NCBI GenBank assembly: GCA_027036135.1
Contig: JALVSY010000016.1
Coordinates: forward strand, 1-64,000
Direction: 5' to 3'
Source: Pyrodictiaceae archaeon
GTDB lineage: Archaea; Thermoproteota; Thermoprotei_A; Sulfolobales; Pyrodictiaceae
Length of the DNA stretch: 64,000 nt
Each line of letters starts with the position of its first letter. The first letter of the stretch is position 1. Made by a program: the position numbers and the translations under genes. The notes beneath the pieces were generated by a model. The model ran no database searches. It was given only the letters and a program-made list of their open reading frames with translations, and had not been told where the DNA came from. This document shows, piece by piece, positions 54,603 to 64,000 of the stretch.

Positions 54603-54797
54603 GTGGATGCTACTGTGCTCCCCCGAGCAGCTAGAGAGCTACGAGAAAAACACAACGACATAGCCAGGCTATTCTACAAAGCCCACCTCGAGGGCAGAGG
54701 CGATAAGGCATCCATGATCCTCGCAGACTGGCTACTAGGCGAAATAGACAAGAAGGAAGCACTAAGAAAACTAAAACAACTCCTAGGAGAAGAATAG
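54603..54797 (+). CDS. 64-residue helical protein
   Basis: A 64-residue all-helical protein that I do not recognise, with ASMILADWLLGEIDKKEALRKLKQLL in its second half. GTG start at 54603. It follows the C/D-box RNA by ~120 bp and precedes the ribbon-helix-helix operator. Its ADWL motif recalls the helical protein at 53797-54123. Confidence 0.5.
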   Translation: MDATVLPRAARELREKHNDIARLFYKAHLEGRGDKASMILADWLLGEIDKKEALRKLKQLLGEE

Positions 54798-54821
54798 AAA
54801 CAATAAGCTAGCCCATTGTTA

Positions 54822-54850
54822 TATAGAGGCCAACTAGTCCTCTATAGAGG
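54822..54850. promoter_or_regulatory. Operator-like palindrome ahead of the RHH gene
   Basis: TATAGAGG (54822-54829) and CCTCTATA (54839-54846) are an inverted repeat, and the second half belongs to a perfect 12-bp palindrome CCTCTATAGAGG (54839-54850). A further half-site CTCTATAG lies at 54873-54880. The repeated CTATAGAG core fits a ribbon-helix-helix dimer array. A TATA-like GTTATATAG at 54818-54826 overlaps the first half. Confidence 0.55.
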
Positions 54851-54899
54851 GGTATGGATTCTTCTTGGAGAGCTCTATAGCCTTATATATGGGTAGTGG

Positions 54900-55169
54900 G
54901 TGGTGCCTTCCTACTACAAGGGTAGGCGTAGCTACTGTTTCTGGGTGGACGAGGACCTGTTCATAGAGCTGGATAGGGTTGTCGAGGAGATGGGCTACAG
55001 GAGCCTATCCGAGTTCTACAGGGAGCTAACCAGGGAGATTGTAGCGAGCTACAAGGCAGTACGTAAATTTGGCCTCAGGGGCCAGGAAGCCAAGCCATTC
55101 GTATTCGAGTACGTGAAGGAGAAGCTACTAGGCATGCTCAAGGCAAAGAAGAGGAGAACACAGCGCTAA
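54900..55169 (+). CDS. Ribbon-helix-helix DNA-binding protein
   Basis: An 89-residue RHH protein: a basic strand (RRSYCFWVDEDLFIELDRV), then helix-turn-helix-like RSLSEFYRELTREIV, as in CopG/MetJ-fold regulators from crenarchaeal viruses and plasmids, and a basic C-terminus (KAKKRRTQR). GTG start at 54900. It probably binds the CTATAGAG sites just upstream and represses itself, which is inference from position and symmetry. Confidence 0.8.
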   Translation: MVPSYYKGRRSYCFWVDEDLFIELDRVVEEMGYRSLSEFYRELTREIVASYKAVRKFGLRGQEAKPFVFEYVKEKLLGMLKAKKRRTQR

Positions 55170-55306
55170 GCAGCAGAGTTAGCTTAACTACCTGAGCCCC
55201 GCACCCGATGAACTCTCATTCAAGCTCCTCTTGGCGAGGCATTCCCGCCTGTCAGGAGAGGCTATCTACGCGTTAACCACAAATTAGACTCCACAAGTAC
55301 TCCCAA

Positions 55307-55563
<257 letters not shown>

Positions 55564-55824
55564 ATCCCTCCGTTGCGGGAGGGTCTCCACTTGTAGAAGA
55601 CCTAGCTATGGGGTTCTGGTTTATATGCTTTGGTCCTTCTCTTGGTGGGACTCGTTTCCCTTGTTCTATTGTTTCCTCTACGAGGCTGGGGATTAGGATT
55701 ATATAGGGAGCAGTGGGTGTGTCTCTCGTAGCGGATGTAGGTGGCTGTTTGAGTCCGCCAGCGCGACTAGTAGTGTGCCAGCTCGGTTTAGAAGCGCTGG
55801 TCTCTTGTGGGGTGAGGCGTCTCG
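55564..55824. other. Intergenic stretch with the tRNA-Ala promoter
   Basis: The tRNA promoter on the minus strand is GCATATAAAC (55619-55628), giving a ~30-base leader with a 6-bp hairpin CCCTCC/GGAGGG (55566-55571 with 55578-55583). On the plus strand a TATA-like ATTATATAGG near 55698-55707 may serve the NusA-like gene or a small structured RNA (GCGGA/TCCGC hairpin near 55750). No ORF here is supported. Confidence 0.4.
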
Positions 55825-56349
55825 GTACAGATACCACTTGATTACGTCTGTGTTAAGAGTGGCGTCCTATGTCCTCGCTGCCAGAGCCTTATTGATACGG
55901 GGGCTGTCCAAGAGTTCGAAGTCGATATTATGAGGGCATTGATAGAGCTTGAGGAAAACGAGGGCATGCAGATACTGAAGAAAGCAACCTATTACAAGTC
56001 ATACATGATTGGTGACGACTTAGTGATTATAGTGATGGATCTCGGTGTTGGTACTAGTGTACCGGTGTTTAGTAGATATGCAAGACAGATAGAGCAAAAG
56101 CTTAGAGAAAAACTAGGTAAGCGGGTAAAGGTTATACCACGTGCCAATGATGTTCGTGGTCTCGCTATGCACCTCTTATACCCAGCACGGATACTTGGCG
56201 TGAACACGCTTTGGTTACCCGATGGCAGCATCGAGTACGTTGTGCGGATACCCCGAAGCGATGCTAGGAGGCTCAGCAAGCACAAGGAGATGTATGAGAA
56301 AATATTGTCAGAGATACTCCGAAAACCAGTTAGAATAAAGTCCACGTAA
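55825..56349 (+). CDS. NusA-like KH protein with N-terminal zinc motif, no canonical start
   Basis: A conserved archaeal protein resembling NusA-type KH proteins, about 175 residues. The frame holds IPLDYVCVKSGVLCPRCQ, a Cys motif typical of this family's N-terminus, upstream of the first ATG at 55930. The frame is open from 55816 with no ATG, GTG or TTG before 55930. A ribosome-binding-like GGGGTGAGG (55809-55817) would place the start at GTA 55825 (nine bases after GGTGA) or ATA 55831. Starting at 55930 would delete the cysteine motif. RNA binding, perhaps in transcription or ribosomes. Confidence 0.75.
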   Translation, partial: VQIPLDYVCVKSGVLCPRCQSLIDTGAVQEFEVDIMRALIELEENEGMQILKKATYYKSYMIGDDLVIIVMDLGVGTSVPVFSRYARQIEQKLREKLGKRVKVIPRANDVRGLAMHLLYPARILGVNTLWLPDGSIEYVVRIPRSDARRLSKHKEMYEKILSEILRKPVRIKST

Positions 56350-56358
56350 GCTGCGTCA

Positions 56359-57528
56359 CTATAGCCCATCGGGTATTTTTACTAATTCTCGTAGAACAAT
56401 GGTAGCATACTCGCCTGGGCCTAGCTCGAAGAATAACAATACTACTTTGTCTCCCAGCACTCTGGCACCTAGATGCTTGGGAAATAGAGCTACTGGTCTC
56501 CAATAGGGCTTCACTCTACCTATGACTGGGAATGGCTTCTCCAATGCATTCTTGCTAAGCCCTACGTGCTCGATTACGTATTCTAGGATTCTGCGTGCTT
56601 CCCCATCTATTCCTAATCGATACCCTATCCCAGGGACGAGGGCAAGAGGTGGGCTTGTTTTTCCTCGCTCACCCTTTATGGGCTCATTTAGCCCGTAGCC
56701 CTTCTCTATCCTCAGGGAGAGATAGAGATTGAATAGGTAAGCTTGTAGTGCTGATGCATAGAGTGACAAGATTTTACGAGAAAGCCCTGCTACATAGTCT
56801 CTCGGGCTACGAGCTTTTCTTACTAGAAGGGACTCGTAGAGAGCACTACCGCAGCCCCGCCACCTTCTTAGCCTGCATAGCTTATTCCCACTGCTCTCAT
56901 CAGGATACGGAGAGTTTAAAAGTTCATCAAGATAGCTAATTAAGTCTCGTGAAAGGAGAGCGAGTCCTAGGAGATGTGTATTCGGTCTCCGTGTTCCGAA
57001 TCTTTGGTATCCATAGTAATTTGGCAGCATCTTTCCTTTAAGCTTATTTATTCTCTCCATGGTTTCTTCGATATTGCCTAGTGGTTCGAGGATTATCCAG
57101 AACTTGTTGCCTAGTGGTGGTTGTTCTTTACACTTCTCGCTATAGCCTACTAGCCTTGCCATTACAGAGCCTTCTCCAAGTCGTAGAAATGCTGGATGCT
57201 CGGCATCGTGTCTGCATGGTATGCAGACGTATTGTAGCGTAGTGGCCTCCGTGTCCTTTAGCCCGAAGAAAAGCGGCTTCCCCATGGCTATGGTTCGTAA
57301 AGCCCTCTTGAGTAATGATACTGCTTGGAGACTTGGTTTCCCCCGTTTAACCAGGGCATAAACACAATATCGTGCCCGCTGTCTCTGAGGAAGTATTGGT
57401 GGCTCCTCGCCGACAATGAAGCATCTTTCTCTTGGTCTACAAATCCTTGCTATGGCTGGGCCGCTAGTCACTCTATACCATAGGCCGAGTAGTCTATCTA
57501 GGCTCCATGGCGACAAATATGTATCCAA
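56359..57528 (-). CDS. truD: tRNA pseudouridine synthase D
   Basis: Makes pseudouridine (position 13 in bacteria) in tRNA. The 389-residue protein has the TruD catalytic motif FFGLKDTEATTLQ (Asp in GLKD) and NYYGYQRFGTRRPNTH. The central insertion domain (about 190-300) and C-terminal VALFPKHLGARV follow. It is convergent with the NusA-like gene (9 bp between stops). Confidence 0.93.
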   Translation of the reverse strand: MDTYLSPWSLDRLLGLWYRVTSGPAIARICRPRERCFIVGEEPPILPQRQRARYCVYALVKRGKPSLQAVSLLKRALRTIAMGKPLFFGLKDTEATTLQYVCIPCRHDAEHPAFLRLGEGSVMARLVGYSEKCKEQPPLGNKFWIILEPLGNIEETMERINKLKGKMLPNYYGYQRFGTRRPNTHLLGLALLSRDLISYLDELLNSPYPDESSGNKLCRLRRWRGCGSALYESLLVRKARSPRDYVAGLSRKILSLYASALQAYLFNLYLSLRIEKGYGLNEPIKGERGKTSPPLALVPGIGYRLGIDGEARRILEYVIEHVGLSKNALEKPFPVIGRVKPYWRPVALFPKHLGARVLGDKVVLLFFELGPGEYATIVLRELVKIPDGL

Positions 57529-57573
57529 TTCCTTGCACGCTCGTCGCGGACTATCTAAGCTTGCCCGGAATAA

Positions 57574-57951
57574 TCAGAAGAGCTTGAGCCTACCAGTCAC
57601 CTTGTCAACTAGCGAGCTGGGTGCTGGGCCAACAGCTATTGCGGTAAGCGTGCCAGGAGGTAGCTCCGTGAGCCCTGCATCCCTTATCAGTGACGCTGGT
57701 AGCCCTAATCGTCGTGCTTCCTCGAAGAGTCTGAGTAGCTCTTGCTCACTATTAGCTCTAAGCACGACCTTTTTCTGCCTCTCTTTTCTCCAGTCACGGA
57801 GCCACTTGTGCCAAGTAGTATTAGTGGAGTCTATAATGAGTAGAACCGCCTCCACAGCTGCATGCGCAGCCTGGGCCGCTGCTTTTCCCTTGCTCATCTT
57901 TATGTCGCTTCTAAGCACTATTGATTGCTTATACTCGCTCAAGTGCTCCAT
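57574..57951 (-). CDS. pth2: Peptidyl-tRNA hydrolase 2
   Basis: A 125-residue Pth2 that frees tRNA from prematurely released peptidyl-tRNA. Signatures are SIVLRSDIKMSKGKAAAQAAHAA, the catalytic-Lys and -His region, and LIRDAGLTELPPGTLTAIAVGP. ATG 57951. Together with truD and dph6 it adds to the translation-quality set of this window. Confidence 0.96.
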   Translation of the reverse strand: MEHLSEYKQSIVLRSDIKMSKGKAAAQAAHAAVEAVLLIIDSTNTTWHKWLRDWRKERQKKVVLRANSEQELLRLFEEARRLGLPASLIRDAGLTELPPGTLTAIAVGPAPSSLVDKVTGRLKLF

Positions 57952-58055
57952 GCTTCTCCGCCTCTCAGGATACCGTGGCTCACCAAGTGGCTCTGAGAAG
58001 CATAAGTCTAATAATTAGGCCTCTTATCAGTTCTGCCCGGGGGTGCTAGGGTAAG

Positions 58056-58271
58056 GTGGCGCTGAGCCTAGAGGTTCCGCGCAAGCCCAGCATAGTTGAG
58101 GCTACAAAGCTACCAGTTTGCACGAGTTGTGGTAGGCCAATACCGCCGTGGGAGAAGGCAGTAGCATTTGTCTGCCCGAACTGCGGCGAAGTAGTGATTT
58201 GGCGCTGTGCTCGCTGCAGGAAGATGGGCGTACCCTATAAGTGCCCCAAGTGCGGGTTCGAGGGACCCTAG
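58056..58271 (+). CDS. Small zinc-ribbon protein (DUF1610 type)
   Basis: A 71-residue protein with four CxxC-type half-sites, [32 protein letters not shown] and a final [11 protein letters not shown], forming two zinc ribbons, as in small archaeal zinc-finger proteins. Often found beside aEF1 beta. GTG start at 58056. It runs 27 bp ahead of the aEF1 beta start. Confidence 0.85.
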   Translation: MALSLEVPRKPSIVEATKLPVCTSCGRPIPPWEKAVAFVCPNCGEVVIWRCARCRKMGVPYKCPKCGFEGP

Positions 58272-58297
58272 AACTAAGGCTTGGAGGCGGGAACACG

Positions 58298-58576
58298 ATG
58301 GCTAAGGTCCTAGTAGTGGTATCGATTTACCCGTCAAGTACTGATATAGATCTAGACCAGTTAGTGGAGAAAATAAAGGCAAAACTTCCCAACGACTATA
58401 ACATTGCTAAATATGATAAGGTACCTATTGCCTTCGGGCTTAATGCTCTCAAGGTCTACTTCGTTATACCGGAGGAGAGTGAGGGCGGTACCTCAAAACT
58501 AGAGGAGCTACTCCAAGGCGTTGAGGGTGTTGAGGAGATAGAAGTAGAAGCTGTTCATAGAATATCCGAGTACTAA
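58298..58576 (+). CDS. ef1b: Elongation factor 1 beta (aEF1B)
   Basis: A 92-residue nucleotide-exchange factor for aEF1A: MAKVLVVVSIYPSSTDIDL opens the ferredoxin-like fold, IAFGLNALKVYFVIPEE and GVEEIEVEAVHRI follow. ATG 58298 has TTGGAGGCGG upstream; the in-frame start at 58241 lies inside the previous gene and is not used. Confidence 0.95.
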   Translation: MAKVLVVVSIYPSSTDIDLDQLVEKIKAKLPNDYNIAKYDKVPIAFGLNALKVYFVIPEESEGGTSKLEELLQGVEGVEEIEVEAVHRISEY

Positions 58577-58714
58577 CGTAATCAGAGTCTTTTCGAATAG
58601 CTCTCTGTATAACATTTTTATTTATGTACTCATAGCCCCTTATTAAACCAGTCCTGCATCTCTCCGTCTTAGAAAAGACTACATAGATAAACCGCTAGGG
58701 TTCTTGCATACTTT

Positions 58715-58813
58715 ATGGGCTCAAGAGACCCTAGTATACCTAGGCGTAGGCGTATACCTAAATTAGGCGCTAAGGGTGTTACCGTAAGGAATAAGGCTCG
58801 TAGAGCTAGGTGA
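58715..58813 (+). CDS. Possible 32-residue basic protein ahead of CDC48
   Basis: ATG 58715 to TGA 58813 encodes a very basic peptide (PSIPRRRRIPKLGAKG at about 6-21, then TVRNKARRAR). Ten of 32 residues are Arg and three are Lys. The stop is 7 bp before the CDC48 ATG, and its last bases supply AGGTGA for that gene. Size and composition recall small ribosomal proteins, but I cannot match a family. It is too short for routine gene callers. Confidence 0.4.
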   Translation: MGSRDPSIPRRRRIPKLGAKGVTVRNKARRAR

Positions 58814-58817
58814 GTAA

Positions 58818-61031
<2,214 letters not shown>

Positions 61032-61220
61032 CACGCATCTAGCTACTCGGCCGGTACTAGTGAATAGGGATATCATTTTTCATTTGTCCTAGAGACGACC
61101 CTTACTTTGGTAAATGAATCTCATAACTGCGCCTCTCTAGTCCCTAATTCATCCTATCTCTTAGTCAGTAGCCTCGATAATGAACATATCCGTATTGGAG
61201 CAGAGGAGGCGGGATGTATT

Positions 61221-61454
61221 ATGAGTATAAATGGGTGGAGAAGTATACCACTATACTATGCTATAGTGGAAGAGCTTGAACGAAGAGGTGGCAGCGCAAA
61301 GGATATCGACATATACCGTGCTCTTAGAGACAAGTATGATTTATCTTTCTCAGAGTTCCTCAAGGAGTTAATGAAGCTAGAAATGCACGGTGTTATTCGT
61401 GTCGAGGTTCTTAAGGAGAATCTTAGGAATATTGAGCTTATAGCCAAGCCTTAA
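61221..61454 (+). CDS. Small winged-helix protein
   Basis: A 77-residue protein with a winged helix: [39 protein letters not shown] and a hairpin [21 protein letters not shown] 61221 is preceded by GGAGGCGGG; the frame from 61107 adds 38 unlikely residues. Conserved crenarchaeal proteins of this size are known, but I do not recognise a name. Confidence 0.7.
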   Translation: MSINGWRSIPLYYAIVEELERRGGSAKDIDIYRALRDKYDLSFSEFLKELMKLEMHGVIRVEVLKENLRNIELIAKP

Positions 61455-61492
61455 GAAGCAGTACTTGTTTGAGCATATACCTGGGGCTAGCC

Positions 61493-62548
61493 GTGGGCGT
61501 TAACATAAGGGAAATAATCCCGCCTGAGGCTATAAAGACAATAGATCTTCCGTTCCTCAAGTACAAGGTAGTTGCTATCGATGCCTATAATGCTCTTTAT
61601 CAGTTCTTAACTGCTATAAGGCAGCCAGACGGCACACCCCTAATGGACTCAAAGGGCCGTGTCACAAGTCATTTGAGTGGACTCTTTTATCGAACAATCA
61701 ACCTCGTTGAGAACGGCATAAAGATTGTGTACGTGTTTGATGGGAAGCCGCCGGAGATGAAGTATACTGAGATAGAGCGCAGGAAGAAGGTGAAGTCAGA
61801 GGCTGTTAAGAAGTACGAGGAGGCGATAAAGCGCGGCGACCTAGAGGCCGCTAGGAGATATGCCCAAATGGCTTCAAAGCTTACCGAAGACATGGTGCAA
61901 GATGCCAAGAAGCTTCTCGAGGCAATGGGTATACCGTATGTACAAGCAAAAGCAGAGGGCGAGGCACAGGCAGCATACATGGCCAGAAAAGGTGATGCAT
62001 GGGCAGCAGCGAGCCAGGATTACGATTCCCTTCTCTTCGGCGCACCAAGGCTTGTAAGGAACCTGGCAATCACGGGGAGAAGGAAGCTTCCACGCAAGGA
62101 CGTCTATATAGAGGTTAAGCCAGAGCTAATAGAACTCAACACACTCCTCAAGGCACTAGGTATTACACGTGAGCAACTCATAGCCATAGGTATACTCGTT
62201 GGCACAGACTATAACCCGGACGGTGTAAAGGGGGTAGGCCCGAAGACCGCGCTCAAAATGGTAAAAGCTCACAAGGACCCAGTAAAGCTTCTACAAAGCT
62301 TACCAAGGCACGAGTTCCCTGTAGACCCGGTAAAGATATACGAGTACTTCCTCAATCCTCCAGTAAATACTGATTATAAGCTAGAGTGGCGGGAACCCGG
62401 CGAGAAAAAAGTATTCGAGATACTGGTCGAGGAGCACGACTTCAACCCGGAGCGGGTAAAGAATGCCCTAGAGCGCCTCAAGAAGGCCTATCGGGAGCAT
62501 ATAAAGGGTAAGCAAACAGGGCTTGACGCCTGGCTAAGGAAACGATAG
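61493..62548 (+). CDS. fen1: Flap endonuclease 1
   Basis: Removes 5' flaps in Okazaki-fragment maturation and repair. In 351 residues: [72 protein letters not shown] and a C-terminal PCNA-binding box QTGLDAWL. I use GTG 61493 ([11 protein letters not shown]) rather than the upstream TTG 61469. The small winged-helix gene precedes it by 38 bp. Confidence 0.96.
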   Translation: MGVNIREIIPPEAIKTIDLPFLKYKVVAIDAYNALYQFLTAIRQPDGTPLMDSKGRVTSHLSGLFYRTINLVENGIKIVYVFDGKPPEMKYTEIERRKKVKSEAVKKYEEAIKRGDLEAARRYAQMASKLTEDMVQDAKKLLEAMGIPYVQAKAEGEAQAAYMARKGDAWAAASQDYDSLLFGAPRLVRNLAITGRRKLPRKDVYIEVKPELIELNTLLKALGITREQLIAIGILVGTDYNPDGVKGVGPKTALKMVKAHKDPVKLLQSLPRHEFPVDPVKIYEYFLNPPVNTDYKLEWREPGEKKVFEILVEEHDFNPERVKNALERLKKAYREHIKGKQTGLDAWLRKR

Positions 62549-62571
62549 AGCCAACTATGCTTAAAGGGATT

Positions 62572-63261
62572 TTAGTACTCGTGGAGATGCCACCCGTACT
62601 CTCCTACTAGAGGTACGAAGAGGACAGGTATCGTAGGCTTTACTTTTATCTCACCATTCTCCTTCTTCTCAACAATGTACAGTACTTGTGAGTAACGATC
62701 ACCAACGGGTATAACCATTTTGCCCCCGGGGCGAAGCTGGTCTATGAGAGGCTGAGGTATATCCGGTGCAGCAGCTGTTACAATTATTCTATCGTATGGA
62801 GCCTTCTCCGGGTACCCCTTTGTGCCGTCCCCCACAATGACGGTGACGCGGTCAGCGTAGCCTGCCCGCCTAAGATTCTCCTGCGCCCTCTTAGCAAGCT
62901 CTGGTATACGCTCAATGCTGTAGACATGCCCCCACTCCTCCCTGGGTGCATCACTCGGCGCTACCATCTCTGCTATAACTGCTGCATGATAGCCAGAGCC
63001 AGTCCCAACCTCAAGCACCTTCATCCCAGTGTCAAGGTCAGCGTACTCGCACATGAGAGCAACCATATGGGGCGCACTAATCGTTTGGCCATGGCCTATG
63101 GGGAGCGGCGTATCCTCGTAAGCTAAGTATCTCAAGTCATCTGGCACAAACAACTCTCTCGGTACACGAAGCATTGCCTTCATTACCTTCTCCGACCTTA
63201 TATACCCTTCCTCAACGAGACTCCTAACTAGGCGTCGCCTAAGCTCCTCAAATCGCTGCAT
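62572..63261 (-). CDS. pcm: Protein-L-isoaspartate O-methyltransferase
   Basis: Repairs isoaspartyl residues in damaged proteins. In 229 residues: [45 protein letters not shown] (SAM motif I) and [27 protein letters not shown] 63261; 17 bp separate it from the divergent DUF371 gene. Common in hyperthermophiles, consistent with heat damage to protein. Confidence 0.95.
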   Translation of the reverse strand: MQRFEELRRRLVRSLVEEGYIRSEKVMKAMLRVPRELFVPDDLRYLAYEDTPLPIGHGQTISAPHMVALMCEYADLDTGMKVLEVGTGSGYHAAVIAEMVAPSDAPREEWGHVYSIERIPELAKRAQENLRRAGYADRVTVIVGDGTKGYPEKAPYDRIIVTAAAPDIPQPLIDQLRPGGKMVIPVGDRYSQVLYIVEKKENGEIKVKPTIPVLFVPLVGEYGWHLHEY

Positions 63262-63278
63262 CGGCAGACCTTATCCCC

Positions 63279-63863
63279 GTGATGTCTAGGAGGGCATTAC
63301 TCTTCTTAACGCTTAGCTCACATAAGAGCATCGCGATAATGGATGTTTATGTGGCGGACTCTGCCTTGGCGCTGACTCTGTTGAGATGTAGGGGTCATCC
63401 CGACGTACAGGTATCGCATCCAACAACACTTGAGCTCGAAGAAGAATCATTCCTAACAATACGAGGCGACTGTATAGTATGTATTGAGTGTACCGGTGCA
63501 GACGAGCTTCGTAAGCTTGCAGCGGGGAAGGGGCTCGTAAAGCTCTTCATAGTAGCAATGAATCCTTTCCTAAGTCCTTACATAGCCTATGCTATTGTTG
63601 ATGGTTTTCTCCCAGCTAAGCAGCCTAAGAGGCTCATTGTGAGGAAGAGTACTCATCGAGAAAACAGCGTCATTATCTGCTCATCGCTTAGCGCTTTAGA
63701 GCTGCCTAGCGACTTAAGGAAACTGCTTAGGAGCAATTATACCAAGTGCTATGCATTACTCGTCTCCTCTACCCTCGGCGGCGACGTCGACGCGGTATAT
63801 GAACTTGCGGGGTGCATAGTCAAGGACGCGAGTAGCGCTAATGGAGCCGGGGACAAGGTTTAA
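63279..63863 (+). CDS. DUF371 protein
   Basis: A 194-residue DUF371 protein: RGHPDVQVSHPTTLELEEES is the opening motif and LTIRGDCIVCIECTGADEL the second, typical of the family. No role is known. The start (ATG 63279) could instead be the ATG at 63339, which removes an N-terminal stretch not usual for the family. Its 3' end overlaps a convergent partial gene. Confidence 0.82.
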   Translation: MMSRRALLFLTLSSHKSIAIMDVYVADSALALTLLRCRGHPDVQVSHPTTLELEEESFLTIRGDCIVCIECTGADELRKLAAGKGLVKLFIVAMNPFLSPYIAYAIVDGFLPAKQPKRLIVRKSTHRENSVIICSSLSALELPSDLRKLLRSNYTKCYALLVSSTLGGDVDAVYELAGCIVKDASSANGAGDKV

Positions 63864-64000
63864 GGCCTCCTCTCGTGTCCGTGCCACGACATACACGTGG
63901 ATAATGCATCCCTGTGGGCTACAGAGCCTATGGGCCGTGTCGAGGAATTCTGTTGAGCTATGAGGGAGGTTCATTATAATCCTTGTAAAAACTGGTCTAA
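63756..64000 (-). CDS. 3' part of a probable tRNA (guanine-N1) methyltransferase (Trm5-like)
   Basis: The minus strand carries an open frame from the window edge: RIIMNLPHSSTEFLDTAHRL then GCIIHVYVVARTREEAL, matching the Asn-Leu-Pro motif and the following strand of Trm5, which makes m1G37. The 5' two-thirds lie beyond the window. The final ~35 residues (RKFIYRVDVAAEG) overlap DUF371 by 108 bp. An ATG at 63974 is internal. Confidence 0.75.
   Translation of the reverse strand, partial: RPVFTRIIMNLPHSSTEFLDTAHRLCSPQGCIIHVYVVARTREEALNLVPGSISATRVLDYAPRKFIYRVDVAAEGRGDE

Overview
The window is a 64 kb piece of a hyperthermophilic crenarchaeal chromosome (Thermoproteota), most likely Desulfurococcales or a close relative. 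The evidence is as follows. The RNA polymerase genes are arranged rpoH-rpoB-rpoA1-rpoA2, with an undivided rpoB and a split rpoA. They are followed by rpl30e, nusA, rps12, rps7, EF-1alpha and rps10. The proteasome has two beta subunits. There is sn-glycerol-1-phosphate dehydrogenase for archaeal lipids, and FEN1, CDC48, NMD3, aCPSF1, aIF2beta and aEF1beta are present. TTG and GTG starts are common, promoters have a TATA box near -27, and a tRNA gene at the left edge carries an intron. I cannot name the species.

Layout. 1-5 kb: the 3' end of an intron-containing tRNA, an unknown membrane protein, a leftward NSUN / Nip7-like / FKBP cluster, then NMN adenylyltransferase and RtcA. 5-13 kb: a NOG1-like GTPase, a TFIIB-type zinc-ribbon protein with a small HTH-like partner, a non-catalytic and a catalytic proteasome beta subunit, endonuclease V, G1P dehydrogenase, aCPSF1, an MCT-1-like PUA protein, LSm and L37e. 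13.6-25.8 kb: the transcription and translation block, interrupted by one reversed DUF151 gene. 25.9-34.3 kb: tRNA-Ser(UGA), a two-domain universal stress protein, a pair of W/Y/P-rich small proteins with a DUF134 regulator, a MoaD-like protein, a methylthiotransferase, RpiA, a SWIM-domain protein, a coiled-coil/DUF373 pair and a cis-prenyltransferase. 34.4-52.7 kb: aIF2beta, a frameshifted PAC2-family proteasome chaperone gene, Hsp20, GlmM, SurE, a degenerate amidohydrolase, SpeD, Dph6, a large SF2 helicase with a DELD box, a CitG-like gene, a YtcJ-type amidohydrolase and NMD3. 52.8-55.6 kb: an accessory islet of small DNA-binding proteins (winged helix, zinc finger, AbrB, ribbon-helix-helix) with palindromic operator-like sites and a C/D-box sRNA, ending at tRNA-Ala(GGC). 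55.8-64 kb: housekeeping again, namely a NusA-like protein, TruD, Pth2, aEF1beta, a possible 32-residue basic protein, CDC48, FEN1, Pcm, DUF371 and the 3' part of a probable Trm5.

The housekeeping content joins transcription (RNAP, NusA, aCPSF1), translation and tRNA/rRNA modification, and protein quality control (20S beta subunits, PAC2, CDC48, Hsp20). The parts most worth a second look are: the tRNA-adjacent islet with its operators and sRNA; two conserved genes that lack any ATG, GTG or TTG at their N-termini (endonuclease V and the NusA-like gene); a C-tract frameshift in the PAC2 gene; a proteasome beta subunit whose catalytic threonine position is alanine; a GC-rich structured element at 41.1 kb; and a tiny basic ORF directly ahead of CDC48.
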